Below, one piece after another: positions 31,626 to 39,772 of a DNA stretch of 39,961 bases. This stretch comes from Savagea sp. GTDB lineage: Bacteria > Bacillota > Bacilli > Bacillales_A > Planococcaceae. Numbering within the stretch: position 1 is the first letter of the stretch; each line of letters opens with the position of its first letter. The notes beneath the pieces are model-generated. The model saw nothing but the letters and a program-made list of their open reading frames with translations. It was not told where the DNA came from and searched no databases. Position numbers and translations under genes: made by a program. The DNA is taken from positions 1-39,961 of the forward strand of contig JASLCF010000150.1 in the NCBI GenBank assembly GCA_030146155.1, read 5' to 3'.

Positions 31626-32972
31626 ATGCGAGAGACAAATGAAACACTTGAAACATTAATTTCAATCAGTTCGGAAGCGATTGCTATCATTGATCGTGAT
31701 GGAATTGTTCAATTTTGGAATGAGCCTGCAGAAAAAGTGTATCAAATTCAAGCAAAGGATATCATTGGTCAACCAATTCAAGATTTTTTTCATACCTATA
31801 AATTAAAATTATTAGAAGTGATTCAAACTCAACAAGCGATTTATGATGTTTATCATCAACCGAAGCAAGGAAAACATATCGTCATTAATGCCTCGCCAAT
31901 TATGAACAAGGAAGGTCAAATCATTGGTGCTGTCTCGGTAGACCGCGATATTTCAGATACGGTTAAATTGAGCGATGAGTTGTCTATGAAAGTGACAGAA
32001 TTACAAAGTATGAAGCAACAAATTCAAGAACGAGCTACCTATGACCCGTTAGAAAGCATGATTGGAGAAAGTGAAGCAATTGTCTCATTAAAGCGTATGA
32101 TTTCTAAAGTGGCCTCCACACAAGCCACCGTATTGATACAAGGAGAAAGTGGCGTGGGGAAAGAACTCGTTGCTCAAGGCATTCATGATGCAAGCGAACG
32201 TTCAAAAGAACCGTTTGTCGCTGTGAACTGTGGAGCAATTCCAAAAGCGTTATTTGAGAGTGAATTATTTGGTTATGAAGCAGGGGCTTTTACGGGCGCG
32301 GATCGAAAAGGCAAGATTGGAAAAATCGAATATGCGAGTAAAGGCACTCTTTTTTTGGATGAAGTAGGGACGTTGTCTTTAGATATGCAAGTTAAATTGC
32401 TTCGCGTCTTACAAGAAAGAGAGTTTTATAGAGTAGGTGGTACATCTCCCATTGAGGTTGACACACGAATCGTCGCTGCAACAAACAGTGATTTACTACA
32501 AATGATTGAAGCGGGAGAATTTAGAGAAGATCTTTACTATCGTTTAAATGTTATCCATTTAAATGTGCCACCGCTTTGCGAAAGAGAAAAAGATGTGTTG
32601 CTATTATTTCACCATTTTATTGAGCAATTTAGTTTAAAATATAAACAAAAAACCCCGACACTCTCTATAGCGGCTCAAGAAAAATTACTCAGCTACCGTT
32701 TTCCTGGGAATGTGAGAGAATTACGGAATATGGCAGAACGATTGATTGTCTTTTTAGAAAAAGAAGAAGTAGGGATAGATGAAATATCGGCCGTGATGCC
32801 TCAGCCTATTGAAACTCTTCCTGTTGAACCCAAGGCTATGGCTGTAACCGATGAAAAAATGAAGATCATACAAGCGTTAGAAAGAACATATGGCAATAAA
32901 TCTGCTGCTGCTCAATTACTCGGAATTTCGAGAGTTACGCTTTATAACCGTATGAAACGTTATGATCTCTAA
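31626..32972 (+). CDS. Sigma-54-dependent transcriptional activator (PAS-AAA+-Fis)
   Basis: A 448-residue bacterial enhancer-binding protein. Residues ~10-110 form a PAS sensor domain (AIIDRDGIVQFWNEPAEKVY). The AAA+ domain follows with Walker A GESGVGKE (173-180), the sigma-54 contact motif GAFTGAD (220-226), Walker B TLFLDEVG and NVRELRNMAERL. A Fis-type helix-turn-helix (KSAAAQLLGISRVTLYNRMKRY) ends the protein. It opens sigma-54 promoters using ATP. Related Firmicute proteins (RocR, BkdR) control amino-acid catabolism. The adjacent brnQ suggests a branched-chain amino acid signal, possibly sensed by the PAS domain. TGGAGG selects the ATG at 31626. Confidence 0.93.
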   Translation: MRETNETLETLISISSEAIAIIDRDGIVQFWNEPAEKVYQIQAKDIIGQPIQDFFHTYKLKLLEVIQTQQAIYDVYHQPKQGKHIVINASPIMNKEGQIIGAVSVDRDISDTVKLSDELSMKVTELQSMKQQIQERATYDPLESMIGESEAIVSLKRMISKVASTQATVLIQGESGVGKELVAQGIHDASERSKEPFVAVNCGAIPKALFESELFGYEAGAFTGADRKGKIGKIEYASKGTLFLDEVGTLSLDMQVKLLRVLQEREFYRVGGTSPIEVDTRIVAATNSDLLQMIEAGEFREDLYYRLNVIHLNVPPLCEREKDVLLLFHHFIEQFSLKYKQKTPTLSIAAQEKLLSYRFPGNVRELRNMAERLIVFLEKEEVGIDEISAVMPQPIETLPVEPKAMAVTDEKMKIIQALERTYGNKSAAAQLLGISRVTLYNRMKRYDL

Positions 32973-33038
32973 AAACTCACTAGCGACATGGCCTGTGAGA
33001 CGTGTCATAATAAAGAAGAACGAGGAAGGCGGAATACG

Positions 33039-34229
33039 ATGGATAAAAAAATAACAGTACATGAAGAAGCATCGAAACTCATCAAAAAAGGATATCCTTT
33101 ACTGACAACAGACATGGTCATTGGACATAAAAATTTTGAAGAAGGACAATTATTGAATGTCACGAATCAAAAAGGTGAGTTGTTGGGAACTGCTTACAGT
33201 GGAAAGCAAAATAAAGGAATAGGGTGGATGATTGCAAAGCAAGTCTCTACGCCAGTCGATGTTGCATTTTTTAAAGAACGTTTCACGGCAGCGAAAAGTC
33301 GTCGGGACAATTGGTTAGATGGAAAATCAACGACCGCTTATCGTTTGTTTAATGGTGAAGGCGATGGATTTGGTGGAATCACAGTAGATGTATACAATGA
33401 TTACTTGTTAATCCAATGGTATAGCAAAGGGGCGTATACATTTAAAAAAGAGGTCTATCAAGCATTAGAACAAGTCATGGAACCTAAGGGGATTTATGAA
33501 AAAATAAGATTTGATCACGGTGGCACATATTTAGAAAAAGATGACTTTGTTCAAGGACAAAGGGGTGAATTCCCAATGGTAGTCCAAGAGAATGGAATGA
33601 ACTTTGCGGTCGATTTAAATGACGGTGCGATGACAGGCATATTCTTGGACCAACGTTATACAAGGCAGCGTTTAAGAGATGTTTATGCAGAGGGAAAAAC
33701 AGTTTTAAATACTTTCTCTTATACAGGTGCATTTTCAGTGGCAGCCTGCCTAGGAGGCGCAAGAACGACAACGAGTGTGGACTTGGCCAAACGAAGCGAA
33801 GCGAAAACAATTGAACAAATGAGTGTCAATGGCATCGATTTTGAAGCACAAGAAATTCGTGTGATGGATGTGTTCAATTACTTCAATTATGCGATTCGCA
33901 ATGAGTTGAAGTGGGATGTGGTTGTATTAGACCCGCCTAGTTTTGCAAGAAGTAAAAAAATGAATTTCAGTACAGCAAAAGATTATCCTATGTTGATGGA
34001 ACGTGCAGCACAAGTGACTCAATCTAAAGGGGTTATTATCGCTTCAACAAACAATGCAAGCTTTGGGATGAAGAAATTCAAAACGATGATTGAACAAGGG
34101 CTCAAGCAAGCAGGACGAAAATACAAAGTGTTAGAAGATCATGGACTGAAAGAAGACTTTACACACCCACGTCAGTTTCCACAATTTAATTACTTGAAAG
34201 TGGTTATTGTGCAGTTAGACGTCAAGTAA
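33039..34229 (+). CDS. RlmI/RlmK-like class I rRNA methyltransferase
   Basis: A 396-residue protein: N-terminal PUA-like domain (residues ~5-85), a middle EEHD-type linker region, and a SAM-binding Rossmann domain with VLNTFSYTGAFSVAACLGGA and DVVVLDPPSFARSKK. The DPPSFxRSK motif is typical of 23S rRNA m5C methyltransferases of the RlmI/YwbD type. The frame extends to 32988, but GAGGAAGG fits the ATG at 33039. It follows the sigma-54 activator gene by 66 bp and may be cotranscribed. The modified base is not provable from sequence. Confidence 0.87.
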   Translation: MDKKITVHEEASKLIKKGYPLLTTDMVIGHKNFEEGQLLNVTNQKGELLGTAYSGKQNKGIGWMIAKQVSTPVDVAFFKERFTAAKSRRDNWLDGKSTTAYRLFNGEGDGFGGITVDVYNDYLLIQWYSKGAYTFKKEVYQALEQVMEPKGIYEKIRFDHGGTYLEKDDFVQGQRGEFPMVVQENGMNFAVDLNDGAMTGIFLDQRYTRQRLRDVYAEGKTVLNTFSYTGAFSVAACLGGARTTTSVDLAKRSEAKTIEQMSVNGIDFEAQEIRVMDVFNYFNYAIRNELKWDVVVLDPPSFARSKKMNFSTAKDYPMLMERAAQVTQSKGVIIASTNNASFGMKKFKTMIEQGLKQAGRKYKVLEDHGLKEDFTHPRQFPQFNYLKVVIVQLDVK

Positions 34230-34236
34230 ACAACGA

Positions 34237-34276
34237 AAAAGCATGAAAAGGCGAGTTTACCTTTTCATGCTTTTAA
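34237..34276. terminator. Terminator after the methyltransferase gene
   Basis: AAAAGCATGAAAAGG (34237-34251) and CCTTTTCATGCTTTT (34260-34274) form a perfect 15-bp stem that can work on both strands. Confidence 0.88.
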
Positions 34277-34278
34277 AA

Positions 34279-34328
34279 TTGTGAAAAATGAAGTAGTTAC
34301 ATGAACCTTTTTTGAAAATGTTTCACAA
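34279..34328 (-). terminator. Possible additional terminator of the MMPL gene
   Basis: TTGTGAAA and TTTCACAA form an 8-bp stem with a 34-nt loop, followed on the minus strand by TTTTAAAA. This is weak because of the loop size. Confidence 0.35.
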
Positions 34329-34336
34329 GAAACAAA

Positions 34337-36472
34337 TCAGTCTTCAAAACTTTTAATGGTGTATTTTCCCTTTTTGAAAGGCATCCACCAATTCCAATCA
34401 CCAAATAGCTTCATTAAACTAGGAACGAGTAATAGCCGTATAATCGTCGCATCAATAGCAACGGCGATAGCAATACCAACACCAATTTGTTTAACAGGCA
34501 TAACATCTGTGAATGCAAATGCTCCTGTTAGAACAATCATAATTAATGCGGCAGAAGTAATGACTTTACTTGTAGTGGCTAATCCTTCTACGGTTGAATG
34601 GTCATTATCATGTGTTTTTGCATATTCTTCTTGCATTCTTGAAATAAGAAATACTTCATAATCCATACTGAGTCCAAATACAAGACTAAAAACAATGACA
34701 GGGATGATTAAGGCAATCGTTCCTGCTTGCAGACCAAAATGTCCATATTGGAAAATGTAAACTAAAATTCCGAACGTTGCTGAAAGACCAACAATATTCA
34801 TTAAAATCGCTTTGATAGGAATTAATATCGAACGGAACGCGAGCATTAAAATAATGAATGTCGAAACAATAATCACCAGTAAGACGGAGACAATTTTATC
34901 TGAAATTTCATCAAAAATTTCTTGGTTGAATTTAGGCATACCGCCAATCATTACATCATATTCGTTAAATTTATTGCTCCAATCTCTCGCCCATTGTTGT
35001 GCTTCTTCTGTTGCGTTTTCTGCACTGATTGTAATAGGGATTAGTAATTGATTGTCTTGAACAAAAGTAGCTTCTAGTTTTTTGAGCTCCTCCGCTGCCT
35101 GTGGAACTTGAATCATTTGTTCCCACTGTTCTACGGTGTCAATTTGACCAAGTGAAAAAATTGTAGAGTATTCTTTAACGAGTGAATCAGCAGCTAAAGC
35201 TTCTTGAATAGAAAACATAGCTTGAAGTCCGTCATGATCTGTCCAACCTTCACTTCTTTCAGCAATGAGATAAATAGAAGAGTCTTGCATTAATCCAAAT
35301 TCATCATCTACTTTTTCATAAGACGAACGAGTGTCATATTTGATAGGCAGTGCATCCATTTGAGGAATGGTGAGGTCCATATTTTTAACAGGAATAACAG
35401 CGATACCTAATAATACGAACGCTAAGATTGTAATTGTAACAGGTCTTTTAATGACTTTATTTGCAAAATTTCTCCAATGATTGGTAGCATGTGGCTTTTC
35501 TTTGATAATTCTACCCTTTAATATTTTTGTATCTAATGCGGTCAGAACAGCAGGTAATAATGTAATCGAACTGATGACTGCCATACCGACTACAATCATT
35601 CCCCCAACAGCAATGTTTTGGAAGATGTCCACATCAATTAACAACATAGAGCCTAGACCAATAAAGACACAAAAAGCTGAAAAGATGACAGAGCGTCCAG
35701 CTGTTCGTACAGTAATTTCAATCGCCTCTTTAATCGCTCTTTTCTTCATTTCTTCTTTATAGCGACTAATAAAAAGTAAAGCAAAATCAATACTCAATGC
35801 CAATCCTAGCATCGGAACAATATTTAAAATGAAAATGGATAAATCTTGATTCGCTCCTAAAATAGCCAAAATACCAAAGGCAGATACGACTGTAGATAAG
35901 CCGATTAATAAAGGAACTGCAGAAGCGACTACTGTGCCGAATGCGAGTAATAAAATAATGATTGCAATAGGAAGTCCAATTGCTTCAGCTGTCATTAAAT
36001 CTTTTTGACTCGCCGTATTGATGTCTTTTGCGATAGCGTGCATACCGGTTAATGTGACGCCTTCTTGTTTACCAATGGCGTCGTTAATTTTATCAACAGC
36101 ATCGGGCATTGAAGGTACTTCACTATCAAAATGTAAAAGAGCGTAGGATAGCTGTGCTGTATATTGTTTGCGTTCTTCTAAAGGAGATACGATAGCAGAA
36201 GTGATGTCTAATTGTTCTATCTTTGAAAGAGTTTTTTCAATGGTGGTATCTTCTACTTCGTCAAACACAACGAATAGCGTTTCCGCAGGTAAATCAAATG
36301 TTTCAGAAGCAATTTTCATGACTGCTTCATGTTCACCATCCATTTTAAAGCCATCCCCTTCTAATAAACCAGGAAGCTTAATTGCAAAAAACCCCATGAC
36401 TCCTAGAAAGATAGCCCAAGAAAGCAGAACAAATTTATAGTGAGTAGTTACAAAATGAGCTAATTTTTTCAT
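34337..36472 (-). CDS. MMPL/RND-family membrane transporter (YdfJ-like)
   Basis: A 711-residue protein with twelve predicted membrane helices in two halves, each beginning with one helix, then a large external loop, then a five-helix sterol-sensing-like bundle. MMPL features are VPMLGLALSIDFALLFISRYKEE in the first half and FSLVFGLSMDYEVFLISRMQEEY in the second, whose Asp/Tyr pairs carry protons. Members export lipids, siderophores or drugs by proton antiport. TAAGGAGGA precedes the ATG. No regulator or substrate gene adjoins it, so the cargo is unknown. Confidence 0.92.
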   Translation of the reverse strand: MKKLAHFVTTHYKFVLLSWAIFLGVMGFFAIKLPGLLEGDGFKMDGEHEAVMKIASETFDLPAETLFVVFDEVEDTTIEKTLSKIEQLDITSAIVSPLEERKQYTAQLSYALLHFDSEVPSMPDAVDKINDAIGKQEGVTLTGMHAIAKDINTASQKDLMTAEAIGLPIAIIILLLAFGTVVASAVPLLIGLSTVVSAFGILAILGANQDLSIFILNIVPMLGLALSIDFALLFISRYKEEMKKRAIKEAIEITVRTAGRSVIFSAFCVFIGLGSMLLIDVDIFQNIAVGGMIVVGMAVISSITLLPAVLTALDTKILKGRIIKEKPHATNHWRNFANKVIKRPVTITILAFVLLGIAVIPVKNMDLTIPQMDALPIKYDTRSSYEKVDDEFGLMQDSSIYLIAERSEGWTDHDGLQAMFSIQEALAADSLVKEYSTIFSLGQIDTVEQWEQMIQVPQAAEELKKLEATFVQDNQLLIPITISAENATEEAQQWARDWSNKFNEYDVMIGGMPKFNQEIFDEISDKIVSVLLVIIVSTFIILMLAFRSILIPIKAILMNIVGLSATFGILVYIFQYGHFGLQAGTIALIIPVIVFSLVFGLSMDYEVFLISRMQEEYAKTHDNDHSTVEGLATTSKVITSAALIMIVLTGAFAFTDVMPVKQIGVGIAIAVAIDATIIRLLLVPSLMKLFGDWNWWMPFKKGKYTIKSFED

Positions 36473-36588
36473 TGATTTCGTCCTCCTTATTCATGTATAG
36501 CTTTATCATACCCGAATTACTAAAAAAAATGTCGGCTGAAAGTTCGTTTTTTAGACGAAAACTTCTTTTTCTGTGACAATTTTTAGCT

Positions 36589-36594
36589 TATACT
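36589..36594 (+). promoter_or_regulatory. -10 element of the stand-alone purC-like gene
   Basis: TATACT lies 35 bp before the start codon with a poor -35 region. A hairpin-forming AAGTTCGT/ACGAAAACTT segment lies upstream at about 36538-36563. No purine riboswitch fold is apparent in the short leader. Confidence 0.45.
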
Positions 36595-36628
36595 AAAGAG
36601 AGTAAAAAAAGAAAGGCGATGACTCACA

Positions 36629-37309
36629 ATGAAATTACTTTATTCAGGTAAAACAAAAGATGTGTATGCTGGAGAAGAAGGAACGGTAATATTAAAATTC
36701 AAAGATGATGTAACAGGTACAGATGGCGTATTTGACCCAGGTGCGAATGCTGTAGGGTTGACAATTGATGGCATGGGGCAATCTGGCTTACGAATGACTA
36801 CTTTTTTCTTTGAGAAAATGGCAGCTGCGCACATCCATACGCATTTTGTCGCATCTGATTTACAACAATCGACGTTGACAGTGAAGAAAGCAAACATGTT
36901 TGGTAATGGATTGGAAGTCATTTGCCGTTATCGGGCAGTAGGTAGTTTTTATCGTCGTTATGGACAATACTGTGAAGAAGGACAAGCCTTGGATGCGTTC
37001 GTAGAAGTGACATTGAAAGACGATGAGAGAAACGATCCACCGATTTCTAAAGAGGGTCTAGTCATGTTAGGTCTTTTAACAGCTCAAGAATATGATGAAT
37101 TAGAAGCAATGACCAAGACGATTTCTGGCATTGTTCAAGAAACATTAGCAGATAAAGGCCTGGAACTCTATGATATTAAATTGGAATTCGGCAAGGATGA
37201 GAAGGGTCAAGTGATGTTGATTGATGAAATTTCAGGAGGAAATATGCGTGTCTATCGAGGAGACGAGTATATTGCTCCATTAGTATTAGAGCAATTATTA
37301 TTTTCATAA
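36629..37309 (+). CDS. purC: SAICAR synthetase-like protein (PurC family), divergent and stand-alone
   Basis: A 226-residue protein with the PurC order of motifs: LLYSGKTKDVYAGEEG near the start, ICRYRAVGSFYRRYG in place of the usual VRNxxAGS region, KDDERNDPPIS, and LIDEISGGNMRVYRGDEY where typical enzymes have DEISPDxxRxWD. Family members join aspartate to CAIR in purine synthesis. Several signature positions differ, and the gene is not in a pur operon, so it may be a paralogue with an altered substrate. AAAGGCG lies upstream of the ATG. Confidence 0.75.
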   Translation: MKLLYSGKTKDVYAGEEGTVILKFKDDVTGTDGVFDPGANAVGLTIDGMGQSGLRMTTFFFEKMAAAHIHTHFVASDLQQSTLTVKKANMFGNGLEVICRYRAVGSFYRRYGQYCEEGQALDAFVEVTLKDDERNDPPISKEGLVMLGLLTAQEYDELEAMTKTISGIVQETLADKGLELYDIKLEFGKDEKGQVMLIDEISGGNMRVYRGDEYIAPLVLEQLLFS

Positions 37310-37310
37310 T

Positions 37311-37350
37311 AAAAGATGCGTTTGTCTGATGAGCGGCCGCAATCTTTTGT
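37311..37350 (+). terminator. Terminator of the purC-like gene
   Basis: AAAAGATGCG (37311-37320) pairs with CGC-A-ATCTTTT (37338-37348), followed by GTTGG. The T-run is part of the stem, so efficiency is uncertain. Confidence 0.55.
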
Positions 37351-37426
37351 TGGACTCAGTTCTGTAGGGACTACCGCTTTTTGCTCGAATTAACAGCCTG
37401 TACTTGAAATCAAAAGGATAATTACG

Positions 37427-37477
37427 AAGCAGCGATTCATTTTCGATAAAATTGAAAATGAGTCGCTGCTTTGTTTA
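37427..37477. terminator. Strong 18-bp stem terminator between convergent genes
   Basis: AAGCAGCGATTCATTTTC (37427-37444) and GAAAATGAGTCGCTGCTT (37455-37472; the A at 37454 is in the loop or stem edge) pair with one wobble, followed by TGTTTAACTTG. It separates the purC-like gene from the convergent CAP-domain gene. Confidence 0.8.
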
Positions 37478-37571
37478 ACTTGTAATTTTAACGGGTGGAA
37501 TTGTCATTGCTTGGAGTGATAGAAGGAACAAAGGTAAAGCCACAGTGTGAAAGCTCTTTAGCACTGCGTGT

Positions 37572-38696
37572 TTATTGTAGAAATAAATTTGTGAAGTAGG
37601 GTACATTCTCTTCATCAAAAGCAACTCCGATTCCAGCAACTTTGTAAGCACTAGTGAGTGTATTGAGTCGATGATCGTAAGAGTTCATGAGTCCTTCGTG
37701 AGCAAAAATCGGACTGAATTGCCCGTAAGCTAAATTTTCTCCGGCCCGCGTATAGGAAATTCGATCAGCTTTCATTCGATCAAACGGGGTTTGCCCCTTT
37801 AAATTGGTATGGTCAAAGAAATGGTGAGTAGCCATATCTAAGCTATGCTTCCTAGCAGTACTTGCAAGATGTGAATTGAAAGTAAGGTGACCTAATTGGT
37901 AATGTTGTCGCGTACTATTGATTAATTCAAACATTAATTGTTCATAACTATTTTGTAAATTAGTACTTCTGGAAGCGTACATTGATTTTTTTCTTTGTTC
38001 TAGGGTATGAGAAACGAGAAGTAAGCTATTTAAGCGTAAATTTTCGTGTTCGTCGTAAAAAGCGTAGATGTATTGTTGGTCGCTTGAAAATACATCTAAC
38101 CCTTCAGAAGATTGGATAAGATAGTCTGTACGCCCTTTACGTATCGCCTCAATCGGTGTGCCAAAGCGTTGTCTGACATTATTTTTTTGCATGGCTTGTT
38201 GGGTAAGTTCAGCGAGATACTGTGGACTATTCGTATAAAGTGCTTCAATCTTTTGGTTGCCATCATACGCCACTAATAAAAAAGACGCGTAGTCTTGATG
38301 ATAGACAAACCAATTGGTTCCATAATCATTGAGTAGGCTTCTTTTAGGGGCTCCTACCTGTTTTTCGAGTACATCTTTTGACATACCCAGCCCTAGAGTG
38401 AGCGGCGTGCTAGGAGTAGAGAGGGAGGCATCTGTTTGCTGACCGACGCCTTCCTCCACAGGATTTACCTTTTTTACTCTAAAGTTATCCCAAACATCGC
38501 GTGCATTTTTTTTAATAGAAGTACCTGTTTGCTGTAACCATTTTCCCCATTCAGATTCTTTCAATTGATGGACTTGTTGATCAACAGGCTCTAAAAATCC
38601 TAAGTCAATATAAGGTTCAGTATACTTCTCCCACAGTGGACGTGAAATATAAAGGATGAGTAAAAGGATAATGATTCGAAAGAGTGCTTTCCACAT
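37572..38696 (-). CDS. CAP-domain protein with N-terminal CAP-associated domain (YlbC-like)
   Basis: A 374-residue protein anchored by one N-terminal helix (residues 3-20). Residues ~100-235 match the CAP-associated N-terminal module (LGMSKDVLEKQVGAPKRSLLNDYGTNW, then QRFGTPIEAIRKGR). Residues ~250-374 are a CAP/SCP domain: LINSTRQHYQLGHLTFNSHLASTARKHSLDMATHHFFDHT, AGENLAYGQ and a terminal IGVAFDEENVPYFTNLF. The domain's conserved His and Glu residues are present. Members are extracytoplasmic with unclear biochemical role. AAAGGA precedes the ATG. A minus-strand TATACT at 38734-38739 is a likely -10. Confidence 0.9.
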   Translation of the reverse strand: MWKALFRIIILLLILYISRPLWEKYTEPYIDLGFLEPVDQQVHQLKESEWGKWLQQTGTSIKKNARDVWDNFRVKKVNPVEEGVGQQTDASLSTPSTPLTLGLGMSKDVLEKQVGAPKRSLLNDYGTNWFVYHQDYASFLLVAYDGNQKIEALYTNSPQYLAELTQQAMQKNNVRQRFGTPIEAIRKGRTDYLIQSSEGLDVFSSDQQYIYAFYDEHENLRLNSLLLVSHTLEQRKKSMYASRSTNLQNSYEQLMFELINSTRQHYQLGHLTFNSHLASTARKHSLDMATHHFFDHTNLKGQTPFDRMKADRISYTRAGENLAYGQFSPIFAHEGLMNSYDHRLNTLTSAYKVAGIGVAFDEENVPYFTNLFLQ

Positions 38697-38942
38697 AGAA
38701 TGAGTCCTTTCTTTTTCAAATTATGCCACTTTCAGTATAGCAAAAAAACAAAAGAAACAGCATGTATGCTTTATCATACGAATTAGCGCTTAAAAAGTTG
38801 CAGAAATAGGGATAGGCTTGACTCAGAAATGAGACCATATGTTGTGAAAAATAAGATAGATCAACTTGTTTTACTTTATTCTAGCATCCCTATAAAAGAA
38901 CGAAGAATCAGTGTAATCTCTAGGAAGGTCGAGTTCGAATTG

Positions 38943-38963
38943 CGTCAGATGACGTGTTATACT
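38943..38963 (+). promoter_or_regulatory. Extended -10 promoter with palindrome before the small-gene cluster
   Basis: TGTTATACT (38955-38963) is an extended -10 element. Immediately upstream, CGTCA-GA-TGACG (38943-38954) is a perfect 12-bp palindrome occupying the spacer, where a bound regulator would block or reposition polymerase. Confidence 0.5.
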
Positions 38964-38995
38964 AGAGAATAGCTAGAGAAAGGAGCGTATTCGAC

Positions 38996-39106
38996 ATGCA
39001 AGATTGGTTAGTCCTTGGAGCAAGTGGTACGCCGAGTTGGTTTTACGCAATTGCTTTTGCAGTAATCATCGCGTTATTAGTAATTATGAAATGGGTTTCC
39101 CGTTAA
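38996..39106 (+). CDS. 36-residue single-helix membrane protein
   Basis: An ATG preceded by AAAGGAG opens a frame of 36 residues ending at TAA 39104-39106. It has a short N-terminal part (MQDWLVLGASGTPSW), one membrane helix (about residues 16-31) and a basic end (KWVSR), giving an inside-C-terminus topology by the positive-inside rule. The next gene starts 16 bp later. I do not recognise it; good translation signals and the promoter support it. Confidence 0.65.
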   Translation: MQDWLVLGASGTPSWFYAIAFAVIIALLVIMKWVSR

Positions 39107-39122
39107 GAAAGAAGGAAAAAAT

Positions 39123-39575
39123 ATGTTAACCTTTGAAGAAAAACAACGATTGATTGAACAGTATTACCCACAGTTGGTAAAAAAATCAGTTTCAATGAAG
39201 AGAATAAATTATCATTTAGAAGAAAGTTTACAAGACAAAACGACTGTTGTGCAATATTTACATCCCAATGGCAATGCATTTGTTTATGTAGGGGATCATT
39301 CTAATTATGAGAGCGATGAAAGAGGTTTAGTGAACGTCCGAGAATTCACTGAAAATGAGTTTTTAAGAGTCATTCAACATGCGATTGACTATTTAATGAC
39401 AGAGCATGAGCCTGTTCATGAGACGTGGGTCAACCGTGATGGAGAAATACTCGAATTACGTGAAGAACTTGAAGCGATGAATGTTTACTTTAATGACCAA
39501 CTAGAAGAAAGCTTTGGAGATTACCAGGAAGCTGTGAGTTATTTAGAAGAGGAACAATTTAAGCGTAAGGAGTGA
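39123..39575 (+). CDS. Hypothetical cytoplasmic protein, 150 residues
   Basis: A soluble, acidic protein. Its first half mixes helix and strands (VVQYLHPNGNAFVYVGD), and the second half is Glu-rich helix ending in EEQFKRKE. There is no signal peptide, membrane segment or catalytic motif that I recognise. GAAGGA precedes the ATG. It lies between two tiny membrane protein genes on the same strand with gaps of 16 and 7 bp, so all three are probably one operon. The function is unknown. Confidence 0.75.
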   Translation: MLTFEEKQRLIEQYYPQLVKKSVSMKRINYHLEESLQDKTTVVQYLHPNGNAFVYVGDHSNYESDERGLVNVREFTENEFLRVIQHAIDYLMTEHEPVHETWVNRDGEILELREELEAMNVYFNDQLEESFGDYQEAVSYLEEEQFKRKE

Positions 39576-39582
39576 GCGTAAA

Positions 39583-39720
39583 ATGAAAGGGAAGCCTTTT
39601 GTGATTGGTCTTTTGATTTTTGTAGTTATTGTTGTAGGTATTGTAACGGTCGCTATGATGTCAACCATTAATGACATGAAAGAAAATCCAAAAGAAATAA
39701 AGGTAGAAACGGTGAATTAA
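39583..39720 (+). CDS. 45-residue single-helix membrane protein
   Basis: The ATG at 39583, seven bases after the previous stop and behind TAAGGAG, opens a 45-residue frame ending at TAA 39718-39720. A basic start (MKGKP) leads into one long hydrophobic helix (residues ~6-26), then a polar, Lys/Glu-rich tail (NDMKENPKEIKVE). It ends in a hairpin terminator. I recognise no family. Confidence 0.65.
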   Translation: MKGKPFVIGLLIFVVIVVGIVTVAMMSTINDMKENPKEIKVETVN

Positions 39721-39772
39721 AAACATGTGCCAGCCATTTCCTCAAGTGTACTGAAGGTCACATGTTTTTTGT
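39719..39772 (+). terminator. Terminator of the small-gene cluster
   Basis: AAAAACATGTG (39719-39729) pairs with CACATGTTTTT (39759-39769), followed by TTG. The loop is 29 nt. Confidence 0.65.

Noticed and set aside
37333..37340. GCGGCCGC octamer in an AT-rich gap, suggesting cloning or vector sequence
   Set aside because: It is part of the hairpin after the purC-like gene and no other foreign sequence surrounds it.
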